Source: CAYGBW01 sp964348185 (GTDB taxonomy: Bacteria > Desulfobacterota > BSN033 > WVXP01). Taken from it: a stretch of 38,048 bases of DNA. Shown here piece after piece: positions 1-6,929 of the stretch; position 1 is the first letter of the stretch; every line of letters starts with the position of its first letter. The stretch lies in the NCBI GenBank assembly GCA_964348185.1, contig CAYGBW010000024.1:1-38048 (forward strand), in the 5' to 3' direction. The notes below the pieces were generated by a model, which saw only the letters and a list, made by a program, of their open reading frames with translations, did not search any database and was not told where the DNA came from. The position numbers and the translations under genes are program-made.

Positions 1-73
1 AGGGATACATCGCTTCCACCACCTCGGACCGGATCGGTGTGGTCGCACTATAGTCGAGATAGATCGATTTCAT
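1..73 (-). CDS. Cysteine desulfurase, N-terminal fragment (NifS/IscS family)
   Basis: Only the first 24 codons are inside the window; the gene runs off the left edge. The N-terminus contains IYLDYSATTPIR, the typical opening of PLP-dependent NifS/IscS cysteine desulfurases (usually Y-x-D-x-A-A/S-T-T-P). The family moves sulfur from cysteine to an enzyme persulfide for Fe-S cluster or thio-cofactor synthesis. The ATG has AAAGGA just upstream. It lies downstream of the DUF39/NIL-ferredoxin pair on the same strand but behind a terminator-like hairpin and its own -10 box, so it may be transcribed separately. The active-site lysine and cysteine are not visible, so the subfamily (NifS, IscS or SufS-like) cannot be told. 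Confidence 0.85.
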   Translation of the reverse strand, partial: MKSIYLDYSATTPIRSEVVEAMYP

Positions 74-85
74 GGTTCCTTTATG

Positions 86-114
86 ATTATACCAGGTAAA
101 CGACGATTGCCTAG
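86..114 (-). promoter_or_regulatory. Extended -10 promoter for the cysteine desulfurase gene
   Basis: On the minus strand TATAAT (86-91) is preceded by TGG, which gives a perfect extended -10 (TGnTATAAT). The -35 position is poor (TAGGCA or CTAGGC), as is common with extended -10 promoters. The box ends only 12 bases before the start codon, so the predicted 5' leader is very short. Confidence 0.45.
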
Positions 115-170
115 GGGCACTGGTTTTGAGGTTTGGAATTTCAAATCCCTCAAAGGAGAATTTCCGCCTG

Positions 171-190
171 AAAAAGGGATCCTCCCCTTT
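171..190 (-). terminator. Putative intrinsic terminator after the NIL-ferredoxin gene
   Basis: On the minus strand AAAGGG pairs with CCCTTT across a six-base loop and runs into five T residues (171-175). A second small stem, TCCCC/GGGGA, overlaps just upstream. The stem is short and only half GC, so it would be a weak terminator between the ferredoxin gene and the cysteine desulfurase gene. Confidence 0.4.
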
Positions 191-229
191 GCCGGGGACA
201 CGAATATCGAAGCAGCCACGGTGGGCAGC

Positions 230-637
230 CTAGAACTGAACCTCCATTGCGTTGAAAGGGCAGACGGTGACGCACATCTCACAGGCAATGCATTTGGCCC
301 TCTCAAAGCTCACCAGCATTTCATCCCGGTCTACGGAGAGCGCATGGGTGGGGCAGAGAGACGTGCAGGCCGTGCAATGGGTGCAACGGTCTTTCAGCCA
401 CCTCAGGTCTTTTGAAAGCCGTTCGGTCACCACTCCAACCCTTGCGAGATATTCCATCCCCCTGTCGAGTTGCTTTTTCTTGCCCGTAAGCTCGAGCACT
501 AACATCCCCTCTTCTTGGGGCGTAATATGACCTCGAAGGATATTGACCATGAGATCGTATTCTTTGATCAGGTTGTAGGTGACAGGCTGATCCGTCAGGT
601 AAGGGGGAAACCGGAGTACCACTTTTGTCGTTGTCAT
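230..637 (-). CDS. NIL domain / 2[4Fe-4S] ferredoxin, homocysteine synthesis partner
   Basis: This 135-residue protein has an N-terminal NIL domain (about 3-75, a small ligand-binding fold also found at the C-terminus of methionine ABC transporter ATPases) and a C-terminal ferredoxin. The two cluster motifs are C85/C88/C91/C95 and C116/C119/C122/C126, both CX2CX2CX3C followed by P. In methanogens a protein of this make-up works with the DUF39 protein to make homocysteine from aspartate semialdehyde and sulfide. The DUF39 gene lies 88 bases upstream on the same strand, which supports the same role here. The ATG start has a strong GGGGAGG ribosome site at good spacing. The electron-transfer or sulfur-reducing role is inferred from the family. 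Confidence 0.85.
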   Translation of the reverse strand: MTTTKVVLRFPPYLTDQPVTYNLIKEYDLMVNILRGHITPQEEGMLVLELTGKKKQLDRGMEYLARVGVVTERLSKDLRWLKDRCTHCTACTSLCPTHALSVDRDEMLVSFERAKCIACEMCVTVCPFNAMEVQF

Positions 638-725
638 GAGGAATCCTCCCCTTCAGTGGGTTCGGGCGGTCCTGGGCCAGAACCCCCTCGCTCTATAACC
701 CAAGACCCCCAATCCCCCTGGTCTC

Positions 726-1943
726 TTATACCGCTTTCCTAACTCTGACGGGTTTTTCCTGAAGTCCTTTGAAGACAATTCCAGAATCCGCTGAGGGAAG
801 CTGCTGGACGCATTCAGTCAGAAGGAACTCACCCTTCTGGATCCAATCCTTCAACATACCAGCAATCTCCTTCCCCCTGGCATAGCTTGAGAGGCCAGCC
901 GTCGGGACTTTCTTCCCATCGATTGAGATCTCGCCGCTCTTTAACTGAGCGTAACTCACCTCTGCCAGGCTCCCGGTCTCTCGTTGAGGATAGGTCTCGC
1001 TGTAGTCCACAACCTGAGCCACCAGATCCTCATCGCGGACAGCCGCGTGAACAAGAACCTCCTCATCCAGTATCGGGATGGGAACACCAATACCCACCGT
1101 GAGGGTCACCCCATAGCCCTTGAAAGACGCCCCCCGAAGCCATCTCGGATCCATCTGTTTCAGATCACCAATCACGGCGATGGTTCCGGCAGGGACTTTG
1201 GGAACGCCGAGATCCGTTCTTGGGACACAGGGGCTGTGCTGCGTGCCTTGCCAGACAACGTACCCCGTTCCTCCACCCAGAAATATTCGGGTTCCAATTC
1301 CAATCGTGCGGTAGAGAGGATCACAGAGCAGCGGGCTTAGCTGGCCTGCACTGCAGTAGTTCGCGTTCCCCAACCGAGGCTGTAAAACTCCCATATAGGT
1401 GTAGATGGCCCGATCGGACAGATTAACGGCGACGTTATAGTTCTGATAAGAGTTTCTCGGGTTGAACAGAACCGCTTCATTCATGTCCGCGAGACCGATC
1501 CGTGTGTCGAGGGCCTTCCTTGGATAGCAGTCGGTTCCGTATGCCGTCGCGCTCAGACGGACCTCCTTGCCAGCGACCAGTTCCTCGATCACATGTCCTC
1601 CCCCATAGGCGAATTTCCCTGGAAAGACCGCGTTCTTGGGATCATCGTCAGGAACGGCTGTCGCTCCGAGCAGGATATCCACAGCTGCAAAACCTGTGTA
1701 AACCGGCACGTCGTTCAAATAGGCCTTACCCCCCCCAAGCTTGATCCTGGGTTTTGCGTGACCCACATTGAAATAGGCGCCGGACGAGCACATGGGACCA
1801 AAGGTCCCTGTGGTCACCACGTCGACCGCTTCTGCGGCCTTTTTTGCTCCCTTCTCTTTCACAAAATCGATGACTTCTTCTCCGGTGAGTACCAGAGCTT
1901 TTCCCTTCTTTATCTTCTCATTGATTTCTTGAATGGTTTTCAT
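726..1943 (-). CDS. DUF39 homocysteine biosynthesis protein
   Basis: This 405-residue protein belongs to the DUF39/HcyBio family, which in Methanosarcina is needed to form homocysteine from aspartate semialdehyde and sulfide without the O-acylhomoserine route. Glycine-rich stretches typical of the family are present (IKLGGGKAYLNDVPVYTGFA, GIGTRIFLGGGTGYVVWQGT). C52 (GPMCSSGAY) and C139 (YGTDCYPRK) are candidate sulfur-carrying thiols. Homologues in some bacteria and archaea end in CBS domains; this one does not. An open frame continues 15 codons upstream, but the ATG at 1943 sits behind AGGAGG and matches family N-termini, so it was chosen. The NIL-ferredoxin follows, and a long leader precedes. 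Confidence 0.85.
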   Translation of the reverse strand: MKTIQEINEKIKKGKALVLTGEEVIDFVKEKGAKKAAEAVDVVTTGTFGPMCSSGAYFNVGHAKPRIKLGGGKAYLNDVPVYTGFAAVDILLGATAVPDDDPKNAVFPGKFAYGGGHVIEELVAGKEVRLSATAYGTDCYPRKALDTRIGLADMNEAVLFNPRNSYQNYNVAVNLSDRAIYTYMGVLQPRLGNANYCSAGQLSPLLCDPLYRTIGIGTRIFLGGGTGYVVWQGTQHSPCVPRTDLGVPKVPAGTIAVIGDLKQMDPRWLRGASFKGYGVTLTVGIGVPIPILDEEVLVHAAVRDEDLVAQVVDYSETYPQRETGSLAEVSYAQLKSGEISIDGKKVPTAGLSSYARGKEIAGMLKDWIQKGEFLLTECVQQLPSADSGIVFKGLQEKPVRVRKAV

Positions 1944-2300
1944 GTATCTCCTCCTGAAAGGCCAGGCACCCACAGGGTACCTCTGCACGAGATTGATTAC
2001 AACAGTCCATGCTCACAAGATCCCTTAGCGCCCCCCTGTGGGGGGAATCCATGATCCATACCACAACCATCACCTGCCTTTCCTGGAGTCAGCCCTCATC
2101 CCCATTCGACTTCAGATCTTCCCCCGCTTTGCTCACCTCGCGTGTCGAATGAACGGGTTCGGGATTGAATCAAAAAACCGAATATAGCTTTCCTGTTTCA
2201 GAGAATTCAAGTGCCTCTATCTGGGAGTTTCCTGAGGTGGGGAAGAGCCTTCTGAGGAAATCAAGAGACCACTGGCGGGAATGGGCAGTATCAACGCCCG

Positions 2301-2405
2301 TCACCCGAAATCCGCCTTCCTTTCCCTGTCCCTAGCGCTCAGCAGGGGGGTCACTCCTTCAATGCCACCCCACATCTCCCCTGGGTCCTGCATGTCCATT
2401 TCCAT
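2301..2405 (-). CDS. Possible 34-residue leader peptide
   Basis: A short frame starts at an ATG with an excellent ribosome site (GGGGGAGGTG, then four bases) just downstream of a good promoter. It is rich in Met and acidic residues at the start (MEMDMQDPGEMWGG), with four Met in the first eleven positions. Its stop codon lies inside the GGCGG/CCGCC hairpin at 2274-2316. No homologue is recognised. Because it precedes homocysteine genes, a Met-rich attenuator peptide is an attractive but untested reading. Confidence 0.25.
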   Translation of the reverse strand: MEMDMQDPGEMWGGIEGVTPLLSARDRERKADFG

Positions 2406-2438
2406 GTCGTCACCTCCCCCTGTTCAGGGATAACTCAG

Positions 2439-2468
2439 TTTTTACCACAGCGTGGCATAGATTGTCAA
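2439..2468 (-). promoter_or_regulatory. Sigma-70-type promoter upstream of the DUF39 operon
   Basis: TTGACA (2463-2468) is followed after 18 bases by TAAAAA (2439-2444) on the minus strand. The expected start of transcription is near 2432. It would drive the small ORF and the DUF39/NIL-ferredoxin genes. Confidence 0.55.
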
Positions 2469-2583
2469 GAGGTTTTTTGAGAACTCGAAAAAGTTCACCC
2501 TTCCCTCATCAAAGGCCTTTTTCGGCAATTCTAAAGCCTCGGGTCGAACCCCGTATCTTGAAGACTAGGGTCATGCTTCCCAC

Positions 2584-3279
2584 TCATTCTATTCTTCGAA
2601 TCGTTCCGTCGCTGCGGATACCAACGATGACCAAGTCAACCAGATTGACAAAAAGACCATTCTCCACGACTCCTGGGATGTTGTTCAGCGTCAATTCCAG
2701 GCCCTTTGGGTCCTCAATGGACGGAAATCGAACATCCACAACGAAATTGCCCTGATCGGTAATTACTGGGCCGTCCTTGTTCACCCCGGCCCTCAGGACG
2801 GGGCTCCCTCCCATACTTTCGAGACGGCGGGTCACGGGTGCCAGCGCCATGGGAATCACCTCAACAGGGACGGGACACTTCTCTCCCAGGTAACGCACAA
2901 GCTTTGAATCATCGACCACCGTCACAAAGTAATCTGCCAGGGAGTCGATGACCTTTTCTCTTGTGTGGGCGGCTCCGCCCCCCTTGATCAGATTTCTTTG
3001 GGGGTCTACTTCATCCGCCCCATCGAGAGCGATATCCACCCGTTCCACATCATCAAGGGCTCGAACAGGGATTCCGCTACGGCGAGCGAGGCCAGCGGCC
3101 TGATAGGAGGTTGGAATCCCGAGGATTCTCAGGCCCTCCTCCCGGACCCGTCGCCCGAGTTCTTCAATGGCATGGGCGACCGTTGAACCGGTGCCGAGTC
3201 CCACAACGGCCCCATCTTGTACCAGTTTCGCAGCCTCTCTCCCTGAGAGTCGCTTTGCCAACCCGGTCAGATCACTCAT
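2584..3279 (-). CDS. rpiA: Ribose 5-phosphate isomerase A
   Basis: This 231-residue protein has the full length and motifs of RpiA, which interconverts ribose 5-phosphate and ribulose 5-phosphate in the cytosolic pentose phosphate pathway. Visible motifs are the phosphate-binding GLGTGSTV (about 27-34), LDGADEVD (85-92) and LIKGGGAAHTREK (97-109). D86, D89, K99 and E108 correspond to the E. coli active-site residues D81, D84, K94 and E103. The ATG start has GGTGGAAG upstream. It follows der on the same strand after 129 bases and has its own weak promoter candidate. Confidence 0.95.
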   Translation of the reverse strand: MSDLTGLAKRLSGREAAKLVQDGAVVGLGTGSTVAHAIEELGRRVREEGLRILGIPTSYQAAGLARRSGIPVRALDDVERVDIALDGADEVDPQRNLIKGGGAAHTREKVIDSLADYFVTVVDDSKLVRYLGEKCPVPVEVIPMALAPVTRRLESMGGSPVLRAGVNKDGPVITDQGNFVVDVRFPSIEDPKGLELTLNNIPGVVENGLFVNLVDLVIVGIRSDGTIRRIE

Positions 3280-3315
3280 GGGATTCTTCCACCCTTTACA
3301 ATCAGGATCTCTCTC

Positions 3316-3344
3316 AGGCTACTGAGTATTCAGGATTTTGTCAA
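3316..3344 (-). promoter_or_regulatory. Weak promoter candidate for rpiA
   Basis: A perfect TTGACA (3339-3344) is followed after 17 bases by TAGCCT (3316-3321) on the minus strand. The -10 is poor, so this is a tentative call. It lies 37 bases before the rpiA start. Confidence 0.3.
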
Positions 3345-3408
3345 ACCCTTTTCTCCCAGGACCAAAGCCACAGAGAAAGTGAAATACTGACCCCTGACGC
3401 CTGAACGC

Positions 3409-4737
3409 CTACGATTCAAGCGATCCCAGTTTCCCCCTCGGCCGGAAGTGTAATCTGATCGGGGTTCCCTCAAAGCCGAATCGCTCCCTGATCTGATTCG
3501 TCAGATACCTTCGGTAGGAAATCTGTATGGCTCTGGGATCATTGACAAAAGCCACAAAGGTTGGGGGTTTTTTTGACGGTTGGGTCAGAAAGTAGATTCT
3601 GGGTCTTCTGCGGTGGTGGACGGGGGGCGGGAACTTCTGGATCGCTTGGCGGAGAAAGGCGTTTAACTGACCTGTCGGCACCCGTTTCCGGTGTTCCGTG
3701 GCAACCGCGTCAATCAGATCGAGGGTCTTCCTGATCCTCAGACCCGTCAAGGCAGAGACAAAAACAATCGGCGCGTAGTGGAGATGTTTGAGACCCTCCC
3801 GAATGTCCCTGACATAGGTACCGACGGTGGTATTATCCTTTTTCCCTAGATCCCATTTGTTCACCGCAATGACGCACGCCCTTCCCTTCTCATCGATCAA
3901 GCTCCCGATTCGGGCATCCTGGTCTGTTACCTTCTCCAACCGATCGAGGAGAAGAACAGCGACATCGCAGCGATCAATGCTCTTCAAGGCCTCAACCACA
4001 CAATACTTCTCGAGTCGCAGACTGATTTTCTTCTTTCTCCGAATTCCTGCCGTGTCAATGAGGAGGTACCTTCTGGAACCGATTTCAAAGGGGGTGTCGA
4101 TAGCGTCCCGGGTCGTACCGGGCTGATCATGAACAAGAACCCGCTGCTCGCCAAGGATTCGATTGACCCAAGAAGACTTTCCCACGTTGGGTCTTCCAAC
4201 AACGGCAACCCGTATTCGCTCCTCATCGGGTTTGGGCTCGGATTCGGGAAGCTCCCTAACGATTTCTCCAAGCAGCTCTTCGACGCCATATCCGTGAGAC
4301 GCCGAAACAGAAAAGATCCGATCAACCCCAAGGCCATAGAAATCGAAAACCCTTCCCTCGTGATGGGGGCCATCGATCTTGTTCACACTGTAAATCGCCG
4401 ACTTAGGCTGAGCCCGGAGAAGTCGGTCGATCTCCCGATCTGCCGGAGTTAGGCCCTCTTTGCCGTCCATAAGGAAGAGAATCAGGTCCGCTTCGTCAAG
4501 GGCGAGCTGAATCTGCTCGCGAATCTGTAGGGGAAGCCTCTCCCTTGAGACTGGCTCGAATCCCCCTGTGTCAATGATCGTAAAGCACCGGTCATCGTAC
4601 CAGGCCTCCCCATAGTTTCGATCCCGAGTGACGCCGGGCTCGTTTTCTACGATAGCTTTCCTCCTGCCAATGATGCGATTGAACAGGGTCGACTTGCCCA
4701 CATTCGGACGTCCCACAATTGCAACGACGGATTTCAT
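3409..4737 (-). CDS. der: Ribosome biogenesis GTPase Der (EngA)
   Basis: This 442-residue protein has the tandem GTPase architecture unique to Der, which acts in assembly of the 50S ribosomal subunit. The first G domain has GRPNVGKST (9-17), DTGG (56-59) and NKID (119-122). The second has GRPNVGKSS (181-189), DTAGIR and NKWD. A C-terminal KH-like domain ends the protein (about residue 350 onward). The ATG start and overall length fit the family. It sits between waaA and rpiA on the same strand with about 100 bases on each side, so it may be cotranscribed with the end of the envelope block, but this is not certain. Confidence 0.97.
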   Translation of the reverse strand: MKSVVAIVGRPNVGKSTLFNRIIGRRKAIVENEPGVTRDRNYGEAWYDDRCFTIIDTGGFEPVSRERLPLQIREQIQLALDEADLILFLMDGKEGLTPADREIDRLLRAQPKSAIYSVNKIDGPHHEGRVFDFYGLGVDRIFSVSASHGYGVEELLGEIVRELPESEPKPDEERIRVAVVGRPNVGKSSWVNRILGEQRVLVHDQPGTTRDAIDTPFEIGSRRYLLIDTAGIRRKKKISLRLEKYCVVEALKSIDRCDVAVLLLDRLEKVTDQDARIGSLIDEKGRACVIAVNKWDLGKKDNTTVGTYVRDIREGLKHLHYAPIVFVSALTGLRIRKTLDLIDAVATEHRKRVPTGQLNAFLRQAIQKFPPPVHHRRRPRIYFLTQPSKKPPTFVAFVNDPRAIQISYRRYLTNQIRERFGFEGTPIRLHFRPRGKLGSLES

Positions 4738-4837
4738 GACACGGACCCTAGGGGAACCCTTTTGGAGACTAAAGGCCGACCTTCGGAACCGAAAAAAACC
4801 TCAGATCCTTCCCTGAAAGCTGACCTCTGCCCCATTT

Positions 4838-6136
4838 TCATTCTTCCTCCCTCTCTGACCCCAGGTATTTTCCAAGGATTTGGAGGGTCTTCTCGACAGC
4901 TCCTTGATTGCTCTGGATGGCTCGGAAGGCGGCACGGCTCACTCGAGCGTAGTAAGATCGATCCTTGAGGAGCCTTTCGGCCACCTCAAAGAGCTCCTTT
5001 GGGTTCCGGACCTCAATTCCCCCCCCTTCTGCCTTCATGACCTGGGCGATCTCGCGAAAGTTCTCCATATGAGGTCCAAATATCACAGGCTTTCCAAAGG
5101 CGGCAGGCTCAAGGATATTGTGGCCTCCACCGGGAACAAGGCTCCTCCCCACGAAGATCACGGTGCCAATGCTGTACATTCTCTCGAGTTCTCCCATGGT
5201 ATCGAGTAGAATGATTTCACCTGAGAATTCCTCTCTCTCCATCTGGCTTTTCCGAACCCAGAGCCAGTCATTCTTTTCCAAAAGCTTGATGACCTCGTCC
5301 AGTCTCTCCAGATGTCTCGGTGCCAGGATCAAGATCAGGGAAGGGTCGATTCGTTTCAATTGCCTGAAGGTCTGCAAAATGAGCGCTTCTTCTCCCCGAT
5401 GGGTGGAACCCGCAACAAAGAGGGGCTGCTTTCCCTGGATGTGAAGGGAGTTCCTGATCTTTCTCTGCTCTTGCTGGGACAGGTGAAGGACAGGTCTGTC
5501 AAACTTGAGATTCCCGGTGATCACAACGCGCTCACGAGAGGCCCCGATCTCAACGATTCGCTCTGCATCCCGCGCTGACTGCATGCCAAAAACTGAAACC
5601 CCCCCCAGAACCTCTCTAAAAAAGAAACGCAAGCGCCGATAGGTCTCGAATGAACGATCCGAAATCCGACCGTTGAAGACGACGACCGGTATGCCCCTCC
5701 TTTGGCATTGGCGCAATAGATTTGGCCAGATTTCGGTCTCCGCGATAAACAGCGCCCGGGGAGCCACCTCTCTGAGAACCCTGCCCACGGTCCAGGGAAG
5801 ATCCAGAGGCAAGAAAAAAGTCCTCCCCTCCCCGCCCAGCGCCCTCCTGGCAGCCTCCTGACCCGTCTCCGTCATTGTGGAAAAACAGAGTCGACGATGA
5901 GGGAATCTCTCCCGAACACCATGAATCAGGGGAAGGCTCATGACCACCTCGCCCACAGAGGACGCATGAAACCAGACGGGACGGTCCTTTTCAGATGGGG
6001 GGTCTGCCCCCAGAAACCCCAGTCTCTCTCCGAGGCCTCCCCAGGACCCTGATCGCCTCTGGATTCTGATGAGAACGTATGGCAGCGCTACGGGAAGGGA
6101 CAGGGTAAGCAGGGCATTGTACGTCCAGTAGATCAT
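4838..6136 (-). CDS. waaA: 3-deoxy-D-manno-octulosonic acid (Kdo) transferase
   Basis: This 432-residue GT-B glycosyltransferase transfers Kdo from CMP-Kdo to the lipid A precursor on the inner face of the cytoplasmic membrane. It opens with a single membrane anchor (about 5-24). Next comes HASSVGEV, whose E63 matches the catalytic base region of the family. The C-terminal donor-binding half carries FVAGSTHRGEE, LAPRHLERLDE and GGHNILEPAAFGKPVIFGPHMENF. The start codon overlaps the stop of the DUF374 acyltransferase gene as ATGA, so translation is probably coupled. Whether it adds one or two Kdo residues cannot be told from sequence. Confidence 0.95.
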   Translation of the reverse strand: MIYWTYNALLTLSLPVALPYVLIRIQRRSGSWGGLGERLGFLGADPPSEKDRPVWFHASSVGEVVMSLPLIHGVRERFPHRRLCFSTMTETGQEAARRALGGEGRTFFLPLDLPWTVGRVLREVAPRALFIAETEIWPNLLRQCQRRGIPVVVFNGRISDRSFETYRRLRFFFREVLGGVSVFGMQSARDAERIVEIGASRERVVITGNLKFDRPVLHLSQQEQRKIRNSLHIQGKQPLFVAGSTHRGEEALILQTFRQLKRIDPSLILILAPRHLERLDEVIKLLEKNDWLWVRKSQMEREEFSGEIILLDTMGELERMYSIGTVIFVGRSLVPGGGHNILEPAAFGKPVIFGPHMENFREIAQVMKAEGGGIEVRNPKELFEVAERLLKDRSYYARVSRAAFRAIQSNQGAVEKTLQILGKYLGSEREEE

Positions 6137-6798
6137 TGATCGAAGTAGCGGTCGGCCTGTGCCGTGATGTGGTTGAGTCTGGTCTCTAGGGTCTCTCTTT
6201 TCTCTTCAACACCGGCCTGACCTTCCTCAGGGCGCACCCAGATCGGTTCGTCCCAGATAAAAACGATTCGGCAAAAGGGATAGGGAAAGTAGAAGCGGTC
6301 CCAGCTTTTGAAAACCTTCCTCTTTGAGGCACCATAGGTCACCGGAATGATAGGCAGTCCTGTCCTTGATGCCAGCATGATCACGCCATTCTGAGCCTGA
6401 TTTCTGGGTCCCCTAGGGCCATCCGGTGTGATGGCCACGTGGGAGCCCCTCGCCGTGGCTCTCAGCAGCTCTCGCAGGGCTCGAGATCCCCCGCGGGTGG
6501 TGGACCCTCGTATGGGATCAATGGGAAGGAATCTGACTGCTCGAGCGATCAGTTCGCCATCCCTGTGGCGGCTGATCATGATGGTAACCCGTCTCTTTAT
6601 TATCAGATAGGGCAGGATCAAGAGTCGGCTGTGCCAGAAGGCGATGATCACCGGATCTTCGTCATTGTTCTTGCGAAAAGGCTCAAGGACCCGGGTGTTG
6701 ACCTCTACGGGCCGCATGCTAAGGCGGTAGAAATGGAACAGTCCATAGGTGAAAAAAGGAATCAGAAAAAGGAGGATCCTCTCCCCCAATCTCTGCAA
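6133..6798 (-). CDS. DUF374 lysophospholipid/lipid A-type acyltransferase
   Basis: This protein of about 221 residues is a DUF374-type member of the LPLAT/LpxL-like superfamily. The acyltransferase signature is IIAFWHSRLL (the His box, about 52-61) followed by ITPDGPRGPRNQAQNG. An N-terminal hydrophobic segment suggests membrane attachment. Such genes occur beside waaA in many Desulfobacterota and may supply a secondary acyl chain to lipid A or Kdo-lipid A, but the substrate is not proven. The start is uncertain: no ATG or GTG lies upstream in frame. TTG at 6798 is used, while the clear AGAGGA site (6824-6829) lies about 25 bases further up and would better fit an ACG at 6816. Confidence 0.8.
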   Translation of the reverse strand: MQRLGERILLFLIPFFTYGLFHFYRLSMRPVEVNTRVLEPFRKNNDEDPVIIAFWHSRLLILPYLIIKRRVTIMISRHRDGELIARAVRFLPIDPIRGSTTRGGSRALRELLRATARGSHVAITPDGPRGPRNQAQNGVIMLASRTGLPIIPVTYGASKRKVFKSWDRFYFPYPFCRIVFIWDEPIWVRPEEGQAGVEEKRETLETRLNHITAQADRYFDQ

Positions 6799-6929
6799 AA
6801 GGGTTCTTCGTCTCGTGGTCTTTTCCTCTTTAATTCAATCGATCTGCCCGGTTTGCAAAACCAGCGATTGTTCGTTGATCCTGATTCTGGTGGCACCTGA
6901 CCCCTGAACCCTTCCGCCCTCAACCCGGA

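Larger units (their letters stand above)
1944..2583. other. 640-base gap: promoter and long structured leader of the DUF39 gene
   Basis: On the minus strand this holds a good promoter (2439-2468), a possible 34-codon ORF (2301-2405) and several hairpins before the DUF39 start. The hairpins are GGCGG/CCGCC (2274-2278 with 2312-2316) enclosing GGGC/GCCC (2283-2286 with 2296-2299), an eight-base stem CATTCGAC/GTCGAATG (2103-2110 with 2144-2151), and C6-TGT-G6 (2031-2045). The leader from the promoter would be about 490 bases. It was not recognised as any known riboswitch class. Nothing conserved was seen between 2469 and 2583 beyond the 3' side of rpiA. Confidence 0.4.

Noticed and set aside
1944..2432. 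SAM, SAH or cobalamin riboswitch ahead of the DUF39 gene
   Set aside because: None of the conserved core sequences that I know for these classes could be found by eye; only generic hairpins are present.
2535..2565. T-arm-like GGGTTCGACCCG suggesting a tRNA
   Set aside because: The outer stem does not pair as a T-arm needs, and no anticodon arm or acceptor stem can be formed around it.
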